DNA of 64,000 nucleotides from Actinoplanes sp. L3-i22. Lineage in GTDB: Bacteria; Actinomycetota; Actinomycetes; Mycobacteriales; Micromonosporaceae. A program made the position numbers and the translations under genes. The stretch lies in the NCBI RefSeq assembly GCF_019704555.1, contig NZ_AP024745.1, positions 5,898,501-5,962,500 on the forward strand, written 5' to 3'. Numbering within the stretch: position 1 is the first letter of the stretch; every line of letters starts with the position of its first letter. The notes under the pieces were generated by a model. That model searched no databases, was not told where the DNA came from, and worked only from the letters and a program-made list of their open reading frames with translations. Below, one piece after another: positions 46,663 to 55,554 of this stretch.

Positions 46663-46900
46663 CGGCCCCGGCTGGCACTCATGGTTGTTCCCGGCGTTTG
46701 AAGCAGCCGTGAGTGCCAGCCGGGGCCGCGACGCGCGGCCGGGCCGGGACCCGGGTCGTGGCCCGCGGGGTTCTTTGAAACCGCAACCACCCGCGGACGT
46801 CGCCCTGGAGGGGCTCGCGTTTTGGGCGCCCCGCGCCCTTGCGAGGCCCGGAAGGGTCCCCGCGGGAGCGACGATCAGTTATCGGCCGCAGCCGAGGCAA
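46663..46900. repeat. dispersed repeat element, copy 2 with hairpin head (core 46769-46900)
   Basis: The left part is a perfect 19-bp inverted repeat, CGGCCCCGGCTGGCACTCA and its complement (46663-46681 and 46710-46728), around a 28-base loop that is itself partly self-complementary. The right part is the 132-bp core shared with copies 1 and 3. It starts 60 bp beyond the ArsR gene and ends 15 bp beyond the stop of the SDR gene. Together with the operator it fills the 46604-46915 gap; no gene was found there. Confidence 0.9.
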
Positions 46901-46915
46901 GAAAAGATCTTGAAT

Positions 46916-47665
46916 TTATCGGGGTGGGAGGCGCAGGCCGGCCATGCCGCCGTCGACCGCGAGGGACATGCCGGTGGTGGCGCCGGAGGCCGGGGAGGCC
47001 AGATAGGTCACCGCGGCCGCCACCTCGTCGGCGGTGACCAGGCGGCCGGTCGGCTGGCGGGCGGCGAGGCGGGCCTTCTCCGCGTCCGGGTCGTCGGTGC
47101 GGGCGAGCAGGCGGGCGACCCACGGCGTGTCGACCGTGCCGGGCGCCACGCAGCAGACCCGGATCCCCTCGGTGACCAGGTCGGCGGCCATCGCCAGGGT
47201 GAGGGCGTGGACCGCGCCCTTCGACGCGCAGTAGAGGGCGCGCTGCACCAGCCCGGCGGTCGCGGCGATCGAGGAGAGGTTGACGATCACCGGGGATCGG
47301 CTGCGCCGCAGGTAGGGGAGGGCGGCGCGGCTGGCCCTGGCGACGCCGGTGACGTTGACGTCGAGCACGCGCGCCCACTCCGCGTCGTCGTTGGCCTCGA
47401 CCGTGCCGACCGCGCTGACGCCGGCGCTGTTGACCAGGATGTCGATGCCGCCGTAGGTCTCGGCCAGGCTCGCGAACGCGGCCTGCAGGGACGCCTCGTC
47501 GCGGACGTCGGCCTTGAGCGGCAGGCCGGGCGCGTTCGCCGGGTCGACGTCGAGGATGCCGACCTTCGCGCCGGCCGCGGCCAGGCGGCGGGCGCACGCC
47601 GTGCCGATGCCGGAGCCGCCGCCGGTGATCGCGGCGACCAGGCCGTCCAGATCGTTCAGTGCCAT
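46916..47665 (-). CDS. SDR dehydrogenase, probable 2-keto-3-deoxy-L-fuconate dehydrogenase
   Basis: A 249-residue short-chain dehydrogenase starting at the ATG at 47665. The cofactor motif is TGGGSGIG with Asp at the end of strand 2 (GILDVD), so NAD+ is likely. The NSAG motif, Ser in VNLSSIAA and the YxxxK site in YCASKGA are intact. In the oxidative L-fucose pathway an SDR oxidises 2-keto-3-deoxy-L-fuconate to the 2,4-diketo acid. Its place beside the dehydratase and the FAH-type hydrolase supports this role. The start lies 10 bp inside the dehydratase gene. A dispersed repeat element follows the stop. Confidence 0.85.
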   Translation of the reverse strand: MALNDLDGLVAAITGGGSGIGTACARRLAAAGAKVGILDVDPANAPGLPLKADVRDEASLQAAFASLAETYGGIDILVNSAGVSAVGTVEANDDAEWARVLDVNVTGVARASRAALPYLRRSRSPVIVNLSSIAATAGLVQRALYCASKGAVHALTLAMAADLVTEGIRVCCVAPGTVDTPWVARLLARTDDPDAEKARLAARQPTGRLVTADEVAAAVTYLASPASGATTGMSLAVDGGMAGLRLPPR

Positions 47666-48930
47666 GCTGGGCCTTCCGGGTAGGTGTACCGGGCCAGGGA
47701 CTCGGGGCGCATCTGGGTGGAGAAGCCCGGCGCGGACGGGGCCAGGTAGCGGCCGTTCGCCACGACCGCCGGGTCGACGAAGTGTTCGTGCAGGTGGTCG
47801 ACGTATTCGACGGCCCGGTCGGCGAGCGAGCCGGAGACCGCGACGTAGTCGAAGAAGGACAGGTGGCGGACCGCCTCGCAGAGGCCGACGCCGCCGGCGT
47901 GCGGGCAGACCGGTTTCCGGTACGCGGCGGCGAGCAGCAGGATCGCCAGGTTCTCGTTGACCCCGGCCACCCGGCACGCGTCCAGCTGGACAAAGTCGAT
48001 CGCGTCGGCCTGCAGCAGCTGCTTGAAGACCACCCGGTTGGCGATGTGCTCGCCGGTCGCGACCCGGATCGGGTCGATCGCCTGCCGGATCACGGCGTGG
48101 CCGAGGATGTCGTCGGGGCTGGTCGGCTCCTCGATCCACCACGGGTCGTAGCGGGCGAGCGCGGACATCCAGGTGATCGCGTCGGGGACGTCCCAGCGCT
48201 GGTTGGCGTCGACGGCGATCCGGATGTCCGGGCCGACGACCTTGCGGACCAGGGCGAACCGGCGGAGGTCGTCGTCGAGGTCCGCGCCGACCTTGAGCTT
48301 GAGCATGGTGAAGCCGTCGGCGAGGGCCTCGCGGGCGAGCCGCTCGATCTTCTCGTCGGAGTAGCCCAGCCAGCCGGCTGAAGTGGTATATGCCGGATAT
48401 CCGAGGGCTTTCACCTGCTCGAGGCGGTAACCCTTTTTATCCGATAAATCGGACAGGAGGCCGCGCGCGTCCGCCGGCGTGAGCGCGTCGGTCAGATACC
48501 GCCAGTCCACCAGATCGACGATCTCGTCGGGGGACAGGGACGCCAGCAGCTCCCACAACGGCTGCCCGGCCGCTTTCGCGCGCCAGTCCCACGCGGCGTT
48601 CACCAGCGCGCCCGCCGCCAGGTGCATGACCCCCTTCTCGGGCCCGAGCCAGCGCATCTGCGAGTCGTGCGTCAGCCGCCGGTAGAACTCGCCCAGATCG
48701 TCCAGCGACTGCCCGACGATCAGCGGCGCCAGGGCGTCGATCGCCGCCCGGCACACCTCGTTCCCCCGCCCGATGGTGAACGTGAACCCGTGCCCCTCGG
48801 AGCCGTCGTCGGCGCGCAGCACCACATACGCCGCCGAGTAGTCCGGATCCGGGTTCATCGCGTCGGACCCGTCGAGGCTGCGCGAGGTGGGAAAGCGGAT
48901 GTCGTGCGAGACGATCGAGGCGACCTTCAT
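47656..48930 (-). CDS. L-fuconate dehydratase (enolase superfamily)
   Basis: A 424-residue mandelate-racemase-like enolase-superfamily enzyme of the right length for L-fuconate dehydratase. Catalytic motifs are the KxK in MLKLKVGAD, the metal ligands in [20 protein letters not shown] and ATGEHIANR, and the His in [11 protein letters not shown]. The N-terminal [23 protein letters not shown] capping region is characteristic of this family. It converts L-fuconate to 2-keto-3-deoxy-L-fuconate. The ATG overlaps the hydrolase stop (ATGA at 48927-48930) and has the Shine-Dalgarno AAGGG. Confidence 0.93.
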   Translation of the reverse strand: MKVASIVSHDIRFPTSRSLDGSDAMNPDPDYSAAYVVLRADDGSEGHGFTFTIGRGNEVCRAAIDALAPLIVGQSLDDLGEFYRRLTHDSQMRWLGPEKGVMHLAAGALVNAAWDWRAKAAGQPLWELLASLSPDEIVDLVDWRYLTDALTPADARGLLSDLSDKKGYRLEQVKALGYPAYTTSAGWLGYSDEKIERLAREALADGFTMLKLKVGADLDDDLRRFALVRKVVGPDIRIAVDANQRWDVPDAITWMSALARYDPWWIEEPTSPDDILGHAVIRQAIDPIRVATGEHIANRVVFKQLLQADAIDFVQLDACRVAGVNENLAILLLAAAYRKPVCPHAGGVGLCEAVRHLSFFDYVAVSGSLADRAVEYVDHLHEHFVDPAVVANGRYLAPSAPGFSTQMRPESLARYTYPEGPAWH

Positions 48931-49751
48931 CCCTTCACCACGGTGCGCTGCCGGCCGAGCCCGTCGATCTCGATCTCGACCACGTCACCGGCGCTCAGGT
49001 ACGGGAACCGGCCGCTCAGCGCCACCCCCTCCGGGGTGCCGGTGTTCACCAGGTCGCCGGGTTCGAGGACGGTGAACTGGGACAGGTGCCAGATCAGGTA
49101 CGCCACGTCGAAGATCATGTCGGCGGTGCTGGAGTCCTGCCGGGGCGCGTCGTTGACCCAGCTGCGCAGCCGCAGCGGGAAGGTCAGCTCGTCCGGGGTG
49201 ACCAGCCACGGGCCGAGCGGGTTGAACGTCTCGCACGACTTGCCCTTGGACCACTGCCCGCCGGAGCGGTCCAGCTGGTAATCACGTTCGGACACGTCGT
49301 TGGAGAGCACGTAGCCGGCGACGCACGCCAGGGCCGCGGCCGGGTCCGGCAGGTACCGCGCGGTCTTCCCGATCACCACCCCGAGCTCGACCTCCCAGTC
49401 GGTGCGCTTCGAGCCGGGCGGGAGCCGGACGTCGTCCTCCGGGCCGACCACGGTGTTCGGCGCCTTGTAGAAGATGATCGGCTCGGCCGGCGGCTGCGCG
49501 CCGGATTCCGCGGCGTGCGCGGCGTAGTTCTGCCCGACGCAGAGCACCACACCCGGCCGGGCGATCGGCGGGCCGATCCGGTGATGGTCGAGGTCGGCGG
49601 CCGGCAGATCGTCCGGGTTGCCGGTGAACCCGCCGCCGGCCAGGAACGCGCCGTCGATGTCCGCGGTCACCTCGGACAGGTCACGCAGCATCCCGTCGGC
49701 GTACAGAATCGGACGCTCGGCGCCCGGCTCGCCGGCACGCAGGTACCTCAT
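48927..49751 (-). CDS. FAH-family hydrolase, probable 2,4-diketo-3-deoxy-L-fuconate hydrolase
   Basis: A 274-residue fumarylacetoacetate-hydrolase-fold protein starting at the ATG at 49751. Family motifs are [27 protein letters not shown], the metal-binding [25 protein letters not shown] and the C-terminal [13 protein letters not shown]. In the known Xanthomonas-type pathway this hydrolase cleaves the diketo acid to pyruvate and L-lactate. Its position between dehydratase and lactonase genes supports the assignment over other FAH-family roles. Confidence 0.87.
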   Translation of the reverse strand: MRYLRAGEPGAERPILYADGMLRDLSEVTADIDGAFLAGGGFTGNPDDLPAADLDHHRIGPPIARPGVVLCVGQNYAAHAAESGAQPPAEPIIFYKAPNTVVGPEDDVRLPPGSKRTDWEVELGVVIGKTARYLPDPAAALACVAGYVLSNDVSERDYQLDRSGGQWSKGKSCETFNPLGPWLVTPDELTFPLRLRSWVNDAPRQDSSTADMIFDVAYLIWHLSQFTVLEPGDLVNTGTPEGVALSGRFPYLSAGDVVEIEIDGLGRQRTVVKG

Positions 49752-50575
49752 GGCTGCTCCAATCGATAGACGCGGATCGCTGTGCGTCCGAAGATGTTCC
49801 CCGGACGGCCGCCGAGAATCCCGGTGAGGACCGCGGCGACCTCCTCGTAGGTCGCCACCACCTCGCACACCGGCCAGTCCGAGCCGAACATCAGCCGGTC
49901 CGGCCCGAAAAGATCAAGAGCGATGTCGACGTACGGCCGTAGCCCCGCCCTGGTCCATCCCGGACCGGCCTCGCTGACCAGCCCGGACACCTTCGCCGTC
50001 ACGTTCGGACAGGCGGCGACCATGGCGAGCAGCCGCTTCCAGTCGTCCAGGCCCCGTCCACCGGCGATCGGCGGCTTCCCCAGGTGGTCCAGGACGAACG
50101 TGGCATCGGGCATCGCGGTGGCGGCGCGGGCCACCGACGGCAGCTGCGTGGCCCGTACGACCAGCTCGTTGACCAGCCCCGCCTCGGCCACGGTGGCCAG
50201 CCCGGCGCGGACCCCGGGCTGGTCGAGCAGGTCGTCCGGGCCGGCCTGGATCTGGTCGCGGACGCCGACGAGCCGGTCGCCGCCCGGCCCGGAGCGGTGC
50301 CGGGCCAGCATGGCGCGCAGATCAGGATCGGACAGGTCGGCCCAGCCGACCACCCCGGCGATCTCCGCGGCGCGGGCGGCCAGGGCCAGGAACCGGCTGG
50401 TCTCGGCGGCGTTGCACAGGCCGGCCTCGACCAGCACGGTCCGCTGGACGCCGACCGCGGCCAGGTGCGGGCGCAGGTCGGCCATCGTGTAGTCGCGGCG
50501 GATCGGGGCCAGGCCGTCGGCGGCCAGCCACGGATAGTCCGCGGTCCACAGGTGGTGGTGCGCGTCGACGATCAT
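49748..50575 (-). CDS. amidohydrolase-family L-fuconolactonase
   Basis: A 275-residue TIM-barrel amidohydrolase of the lactonase type starting at the ATG at 50575. It has the HxH motif in VDAHHHLW, the His of FVLDHLGKPP, Lys/Ser in NVTAKVSGLV and the Asp of LMFGSDWPV. This group includes L-fucono-1,5-lactonase, which opens the lactone made from L-fucose. It overlaps its neighbours by ATGA on both sides. The upstream open frame beyond 50575 belongs to the aldo-keto reductase in another frame. Confidence 0.88.
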   Translation of the reverse strand: MIVDAHHHLWTADYPWLAADGLAPIRRDYTMADLRPHLAAVGVQRTVLVEAGLCNAAETSRFLALAARAAEIAGVVGWADLSDPDLRAMLARHRSGPGGDRLVGVRDQIQAGPDDLLDQPGVRAGLATVAEAGLVNELVVRATQLPSVARAATAMPDATFVLDHLGKPPIAGGRGLDDWKRLLAMVAACPNVTAKVSGLVSEAGPGWTRAGLRPYVDIALDLFGPDRLMFGSDWPVCEVVATYEEVAAVLTGILGGRPGNIFGRTAIRVYRLEQP

Positions 50576-51549
50576 GCGCCGGGCACCGGGACGGCGGCGT
50601 CGAGCAGGCCGGTCCGGATCAGGTCGTGCCAGAGCCCGCCGGGGATCTCTACCGCCGCCATCGCGACCGCGTCGGCCACCTCCGCGGCCGAGCGCATGCC
50701 GATCACCACCGAGGCGACGGCGGGGTGCCCGAGCGGGAACTGCAGGGCGGCGGCCCGCAGCGGCACGTCGTGCCGGGCGCACACCTCGGCGATCGCCCGG
50801 GCGCGGGCCCGGATCTCCGGCGGCGCGGCCTGGTAGTCGTAGGTGCCGTTGAGCCCGGGGTCGGCGAGGATCCCGGAGTTGTAGACGCCGCCGCAGATCA
50901 CCGAGATCCCGCGCCGCCGGCACTCCGGCAGCAGGTCCCCGAGCCCGGACTGGTCGAGCAGCGTGTACCGCCCGGCCAGCAGGAAGCAGTCGAAGAGCCC
51001 GGTGCGGGCGAACGCGGTGAGCATCGCGGACTGGTTCATCCCGGCCGAGACCGCCCCGATCACGCCGGCCTTGCGCAGCTCGGCGAGGGCCGGGGCGGCG
51101 CCGTGCAGCGCCTCCTCGAAGTGGTCGTCCGGGTCGTGCAGGTGCAGGACGTCGACCCGGTCCAGGCCGAGCCGCTCCAGGCTCTCGCGGTGCTGCGCGC
51201 GGACCCCGTCGGCGCTGAAGTCCCAGGCCGGCGCCGTCCCGGACGGCTCGGTCCAGATCTCCTGCTCCGGGTCGGCGCCCGGGACCAGCCGGCGGCCGAC
51301 CTTGGTGGCCAGGGTGAACCCGTCGCGGCCGCGCAGGGCGGCGCCGGCCCGGCGCTCGGACAGGCCGGAGCCGTAGAGCGGGGCGGTGTCGAAGAACCGC
51401 ACCCCGTGCCGCCAGGCGGCCTCGACCGCGCCGATCGCGTCCGCGTCGCCGACCGGCGTGAACAGCCCGCCGATCGGGGCCAGGCCCATCCCGAGGCGGG
51501 TCACGGTGACGCCGGTGCCGCCCAGGGGCACCCTCTCGAACGGATCCAC
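50572..51549 (-). CDS. aldo/keto reductase, probable L-fucose dehydrogenase
   Basis: A 325-residue AKR-family enzyme resembling D-threo-aldose/L-fucose 1-dehydrogenases. The catalytic tetrad is visible: Asp and Tyr in FFDTAPLYGSG, Lys in TLATKVGRR, and His in DVLHLHDPD. NAD(P)-binding is supported by the C-terminal SVVIGMRSAAEV. It would oxidise L-fucose to the lactone, the first pathway step. It is the promoter-proximal gene, 18 bp from a 14-bp palindrome. Confidence 0.87.
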   Translation of the reverse strand: MDPFERVPLGGTGVTVTRLGMGLAPIGGLFTPVGDADAIGAVEAAWRHGVRFFDTAPLYGSGLSERRAGAALRGRDGFTLATKVGRRLVPGADPEQEIWTEPSGTAPAWDFSADGVRAQHRESLERLGLDRVDVLHLHDPDDHFEEALHGAAPALAELRKAGVIGAVSAGMNQSAMLTAFARTGLFDCFLLAGRYTLLDQSGLGDLLPECRRRGISVICGGVYNSGILADPGLNGTYDYQAAPPEIRARARAIAEVCARHDVPLRAAALQFPLGHPAVASVVIGMRSAAEVADAVAMAAVEIPGGLWHDLIRTGLLDAAVPVPGA

Positions 51550-51566
51550 TTCACGGTCCTTTCGTA

Positions 51567-51580
51567 GATCCTATAGGATC
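51567..51580. promoter_or_regulatory. GntR-type operator between regulator and fucose operon
   Basis: GATCCTATAGGATC is a perfect 14-bp palindrome in the 88-bp gap between the divergent aldo-keto reductase (18 bp away) and GntR genes. Its position allows control of both. The AT-rich core stands out in the surrounding GC-rich DNA. Confidence 0.75.
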
Positions 51581-51637
51581 CGGGTATCTGTCTAATCCGC
51601 TTCGCCGCGTTAGTCAACCGTCCGATGGAGGAAGTCG

Positions 51638-52291
51638 ATGTCGGGGCCGATTCGCCGCTCGGTGCTCAGCGATGACGTCCACGACTCGCTGAAGTCGATG
51701 ATCCTGGAGCATCAGCTCGCCCCCGAGGAACGCGTCAACATCGACGCGCTGGCCCGCACGCTGGACGTCTCGCCCACCCCGGTGCGGGAGGCGCTGGCCC
51801 GGCTGGAGTCCGAGGGGCTGGTCCGCAAACGGCCCCTCGCGGGGTACACGGTGGCGCCGCTGCTGACCCGGGACGAGTTCGGCGACATGTTCGACATGCG
51901 GCTGCTCCTGGAGACCGCGGCCGCGCGCTGGGCGGCGGCGCGGGCCTCCGGCGCGGCTCGGGCCGGGCTCTCGGCAGAGGCATCGCTTTCGTACGAGGTG
52001 TCGTCGTCGCACGCGGCGTTCACGGCCGCGGACGCGCGCTTCCACGACCTGGTCGCCGCGGCGGCGGTGAATCCGCTGCTGCGCGAGGCGATCACGCGGC
52101 TGCACGCGCACCTCCACATTCACCGGCTGTACTTCCCGTACGCGGAGACCGCCTCGACCCGCCGCGAGCACGAGCTGATCGCCGCCGCGATCGAAGCCGG
52201 CGACCCGGACGCCGCGGAGGCCGCGATGCGAGCCCACCTGACCGCCGCCCGCACCCGCCACCTGGCCGTCTTCGATCAGCCTTCTCGGTAG
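51638..52291 (+). CDS. GntR/FCD-family regulator of the fucose operon
   Basis: A 217-residue regulator. The N-terminal winged helix (LSDDVHDSLKSMILEHQLAP, DALARTLDVSPTPVREALARLESEGLV) is of the FadR/GntR type. The C-terminal FCD effector domain carries metal-binding residues in the expected places (FDMRLLLE, DARFHDLV, HIHRLYF, RREHELIAA). It has a good GGAGG ribosome-binding site and an ATG at 51638. Its divergent position suggests it represses the operon until a pathway intermediate binds. Confidence 0.88.
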   Translation: MSGPIRRSVLSDDVHDSLKSMILEHQLAPEERVNIDALARTLDVSPTPVREALARLESEGLVRKRPLAGYTVAPLLTRDEFGDMFDMRLLLETAAARWAAARASGAARAGLSAEASLSYEVSSSHAAFTAADARFHDLVAAAAVNPLLREAITRLHAHLHIHRLYFPYAETASTRREHELIAAAIEAGDPDAAEAAMRAHLTAARTRHLAVFDQPSR

Positions 52292-52598
52292 CCGCCCGGG
52301 TTTCGATCAGCGCTGTTTCGATCAGCCCCGGTAGAGGACGCGCAGTCCAGCCGGGTGCCGGCGGGCCCGCTGGGCGCGGCCATGGTGTCCCGGCGGGCGG
52401 AGGTCGAGCCGGAACGGGCGCCCGGGTGAGCGGCGTCCGAGGTGGACCGTCAGGTGGTGCCGGGCGCCCCGGGCGGGCGGCCCGGGGATACCGCCGGTGG
52501 GTGGCCGTCACACCGTGCCGGTCTCCGGATGCCGGGGGAGCCGCAGGAGGTCGGCGGGATCGGCCGGCGGGGTGTCGCAGTCGCACCGGCGACGACCG
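52292..52598. other. gap without identifiable gene
   Basis: Three TTTCGATCAGC-type motifs (about 52272-52325) lie at the GntR stop. The remainder is GC-rich and open in several frames, but no frame has a start, ribosome-binding site or recognisable protein. A 4-base overlap (ATGA at 52599) would allow a downstream minus-strand frame after the remnant at 52599-52805, but its product looks like noise. Confidence 0.5.
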
Positions 52599-52805
52599 TC
52601 ATGCGGCGAATACCTGCCGGTCGTCGTGCTCGCCGTCGGGCTCCAGGATGTGCACCTCCTGGAGCGTCGCGCCGATGAGCGCGGTGAGCCGGGATTCCGG
52701 GCTGTGGTGAATCGGGGTCATCGAGGGGAGCTGGGCTTCCCGGACCTCCTCGACGGTGGTGCGGGGGAGGGGGTCGTAGTCCGGGACGCCGTACCTGCGT
52801 CGATT
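52599..52805 (-). pseudogene. coding remnant without start codon
   Basis: A 68-codon minus-strand frame with strong third-position GC bias and natural-looking protein, for example YGVPDYDPLP, TVEEVREAQLP, SRLTALIGATLQEVHILEPDG. It ends with TGA at 52599-52601. It is bounded upstream by an in-frame TAG (52806-52808) and has no start before an internal ATG, which would leave 40 residues. It follows an AlpA-type gene on the same strand by 17 bp. It looks like the 3' part of a decayed gene; identity unknown. Confidence 0.35.
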
Positions 52806-52822
52806 CTAGGTGGGTGGTGACG

Positions 52823-53038
52823 TCAGGCCTTTCCGGTCGCTCGGACCGGGTCGGTGCGGTGGTGGGTGATCCAGTCCTCGATGTCCTCGGCGAGCCAGAC
52901 GCGGCCCTGGCCCAGGGTCGCGGCCGGTTTGGGGAAGTGCTCCTTGGCGGTGAGTTGGTTGACCCGCTGGCGGCTGATCGAGCCGAGGCGGAGGCCGATC
53001 TCGTAGGTGCCCATCAGTTGGGGGCGTTTTGTTTTCAT
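52823..53038 (-). CDS. AlpA/excisionase-like small DNA-binding protein
   Basis: A 71-residue protein starting at the ATG at 53038. A MerR/AlpA-type helix-turn-helix covers most of it: MGTYEIGLRLGSISRQRVNQL, then HFPKPAATLGQGRVWLAEDIEDWI. Such proteins act as excisionases or regulators of mobile elements and also occur as stand-alone regulators. No integrase or att-like repeat was noticed nearby, so a mobile-element link is only a possibility. The longer frame from 53149 lacks a good start. Confidence 0.7.
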   Translation of the reverse strand: MKTKRPQLMGTYEIGLRLGSISRQRVNQLTAKEHFPKPAATLGQGRVWLAEDIEDWITHHRTDPVRATGKA

Positions 53039-53337
53039 GCAAGCGACTATAGGCACACAGCAACCCCGTTTTGTACCCCGCGGGGCCAAGTATTGCGGAA
53101 ACTTTTGCGCGGGGGCGGGGTGCCGGGGCGGGCAATCGGTGCTTGTCACGAGGCCAGATGCGGTGTGACAGGCCCGGATACCCGGCTCGGTCCGGCATCG
53201 ACCGTCACCGTTTCGAGTGGGCCCGCGACCCGAACTAGTGACTACCTATCTTCCTAGGATGCTCGAGGGCGTGTGACGTCCCCGGACAGCGGACGTCCGG
53301 CGGCGCCACCGGGGCACCGCCGGACGGGAGGGGTGGG

Positions 53338-54483
53338 TCAGGAGCCCGCGACGACCAGGATGCCGAGGCACATCTCGTCGCTGGTGCCCTCGCCCCAGAC
53401 GACGTACCTCGGGGGCAGTTTCTGCAGCTGCGGCAGCAGCTGTCGCAGTTTCGCGTCGTGCGTGCACGTCACGCGGACGGTGTCGCCGGCCTTCACCGGG
53501 ATCGGTTTCGGGAGCGGGACCAGGGCCTGGTTGTCGAAGTTGTACTGCGGGACGTCCAGGATGGTCTGCGCGCCGGGCTTGCCGGGATTCAGCTCGATCT
53601 TGATGGAGCGGCCGAGCAGGTGCATGTGGCCGGCCGCCATGTAGATCGTGGCGGACTCGTCGATCGGCTGGTCGCAGTGCTGGGTGTTGCCGGCCGTGAT
53701 CTTGCCGGCGCTGCAGCCCTGGATCAGGTGGCTCTCCTGCTGGCCGGCCTGCTCGCCGAAGCGCTTGCCGACGTCGGCGACGGCGGCGGCACGGTCGCAG
53801 AGCGGACCGGTCTCGCCGGCCGCGCAGGGCAGCTCGATCGGGGCCGGGAACAGCGCGGTGTTCAGCGGCTTGAGCGCGGTGGTGCCGCCGGCGACGCGCA
53901 GCTGGATGCCGGACTGGTCGGTCTGGCCGGCCGCGCCGTCGTCGAGCATGTTGTAGTGGACCTGCATGACGAGCTTGCTGCCGGGCGGCATGGAGAAGCC
54001 GAACCCGTCGGGCATCAGGGTCTCGCCGGCGCCGGGCGCCCAGTGCGCGACCCACGCGGTCTGCCCCTCGACGCCGGCGTCGCCGAAGCAGGTCCAGCCC
54101 TCGCCCGGGGTCTCGGCGTCGACCTTGACGGCCTCGGTGGCCTGCTCCGGGTCGAGGCGGTAGAAGATCGCGTGGTGCACGATCGCCGCGTTCTGCGGCT
54201 GGAACCGGCTGCCGGTCAGGAACGACGTCGTGGTCAGGCCGGGGTCGACGAGGAAGCAGCGGTAGTCGTCGGTGCCGCCGTTCGGGGCCTGCGGGGTGTA
54301 GGGCTGGGGCAGCTTCAGATCGACGAACCGCTCGCCCGTACGCAGCGGTTTCGGCGGCGGCGCGGAGCCGGCCGAGTGGCCGGCGTGCGGGTTCGAGGTG
54401 GCCGGCGCGGCGGCCGGGGTGTTCGTGGATCCACACGCCGCGACCAGCAGTAACGCGGCCACGGAGACCAGGATGCGCTTCAC
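53338..54483 (-). CDS. copper type II monooxygenase-like lipoprotein (PHM/DBH family)
   Basis: A 381-residue exported lipoprotein with lipobox LVAAC (Cys17), followed by a His/Pro-rich stretch. The body matches the two-domain copper monooxygenases PHM and dopamine beta-hydroxylase. CuH-site residues are His103-His104 in VHHAIFY and His176 in MQVHYNM; the CuM-site residues are His286 and His288 in AAGHMHLLG and Met371 in GTSDEMCLG. Paired cysteines are present. In animals these enzymes hydroxylate peptides or catecholamines with ascorbate; the bacterial substrate is unknown. The gene is flanked by unrelated genes. Confidence 0.82.
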   Translation of the reverse strand: MKRILVSVAALLLVAACGSTNTPAAAPATSNPHAGHSAGSAPPPKPLRTGERFVDLKLPQPYTPQAPNGGTDDYRCFLVDPGLTTTSFLTGSRFQPQNAAIVHHAIFYRLDPEQATEAVKVDAETPGEGWTCFGDAGVEGQTAWVAHWAPGAGETLMPDGFGFSMPPGSKLVMQVHYNMLDDGAAGQTDQSGIQLRVAGGTTALKPLNTALFPAPIELPCAAGETGPLCDRAAAVADVGKRFGEQAGQQESHLIQGCSAGKITAGNTQHCDQPIDESATIYMAAGHMHLLGRSIKIELNPGKPGAQTILDVPQYNFDNQALVPLPKPIPVKAGDTVRVTCTHDAKLRQLLPQLQKLPPRYVVWGEGTSDEMCLGILVVAGS

Positions 54484-54626
54484 GGTGTCCTCCCCTGTGA
54501 GTCATCCGGAATCGTCCCGTTTCGATGCTCCTGATCACATCCGGGATGTCCCGTAGTTCTTCCCCCGGAATGGGAAACTTGATCTTGGCTTTACAATTGC
54601 CGGACAAGCTTTTTCAGAGAGGAACC

Positions 54627-55544
54627 ATGTCAACCGAAGGCAGTACCAAGGCCGTGGTGACCGCGCTGAGCGCGAATCTCGCGATCGGCGTCGCCAAGTT
54701 CGTCGCCGCGGCCGTCACCGGCTCCGCCTCGATGCTCGCCGAGGGCGTGCACTCGGTCGCGGACTCGACCAACCAGGTGCTCCTGCTCGTCGGCGGCCGC
54801 CGGGCGAAGCGGCCGGCGTCGGCCCTGCACCCGTTCGGCTACGCCCGGGAGCGCTACGTCTACGCGTTCATCGTCGCGATCATCCTGTTCAGCCTCGGCG
54901 GGCTGTACGCGGTGTACGAGGGCTACCACAAGGTCATCGACCCGCACGAGCTGGAGTCGCCGCTGGTCGCGGTCATCGTGCTGGTGATCGCCGCGGTGCT
55001 CGAGGGGTACGCGCTGCGGACCGCGGTCGGTGAGGCGAACCGGGTGCGCGGCAAGCGCAGCTGGTTCCGGTTCATCGTGCGGACCCGGAACCCGGAGCTG
55101 CCGGTCATCCTCCTCGAGGACTCCGGCGCGCTGCTCGGCCTGCTGTTCGCGCTGCTCGGCGTGGGCCTGAGCGTGGCCACCGGCAACGGCGTCTACGACG
55201 GCATCGCCACGCTGATGATCGGCCTGCTGCTGGTCGGCGTCGCGGTGGTGCTCGCGGTGGAGACCAAGAGCCTGATCATCGGTGAGTCGGCGGTGCCGGA
55301 GCAGCTGACCGCGATCGAGACGGCGCTGCTCGCGTCGCCCGGCGTGCAGCGGGTGATCCACCTGCGCACCATGCACCTGGGGCCGGAGGAGCTGCTGCTG
55401 GCCGCGAAGATCGCGATCGGGGAGCAGGACGAGGGCCGGGACATCGCGGCCACGATCGACGACGCCGAGGCCCGGGTCCGGGCGGCGGTGCCGACCGCGA
55501 AGGTCATTTATCTGGAGCCGGACATCTATCGCCCGACCGGGTAA
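54627..55544 (+). CDS. cation diffusion facilitator transporter
   Basis: A 305-residue CDF exporter with six transmembrane helices. It has the N-terminal SMLAEGVHSVADSTNQ motif (metal-binding Asp), FGYARERYVYAF and the second site LLEDSGALLGLLFALL. The C-terminal cytoplasmic domain, VQRVIHLRTMHLGPEEL, is of the ferredoxin-like CDF type. The family exports Zn2+, Fe2+, Mn2+ or Co2+ using the proton gradient; selectivity cannot be called. The ATG at 54627 has a strong AGAGAGGA ribosome-binding site, so the earlier in-frame opening is rejected. Confidence 0.92.
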   Translation: MSTEGSTKAVVTALSANLAIGVAKFVAAAVTGSASMLAEGVHSVADSTNQVLLLVGGRRAKRPASALHPFGYARERYVYAFIVAIILFSLGGLYAVYEGYHKVIDPHELESPLVAVIVLVIAAVLEGYALRTAVGEANRVRGKRSWFRFIVRTRNPELPVILLEDSGALLGLLFALLGVGLSVATGNGVYDGIATLMIGLLLVGVAVVLAVETKSLIIGESAVPEQLTAIETALLASPGVQRVIHLRTMHLGPEELLLAAKIAIGEQDEGRDIAATIDDAEARVRAAVPTAKVIYLEPDIYRPTG

Positions 55545-55554
55545 TGTCCGGTAA

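Noticed and set aside
52806..53198. Alternative minus-strand frame overlapping the AlpA-like gene
   Set aside because: Only the frame starting at 53038 gives a helix-turn-helix protein; the other is Arg/Pro-rich.
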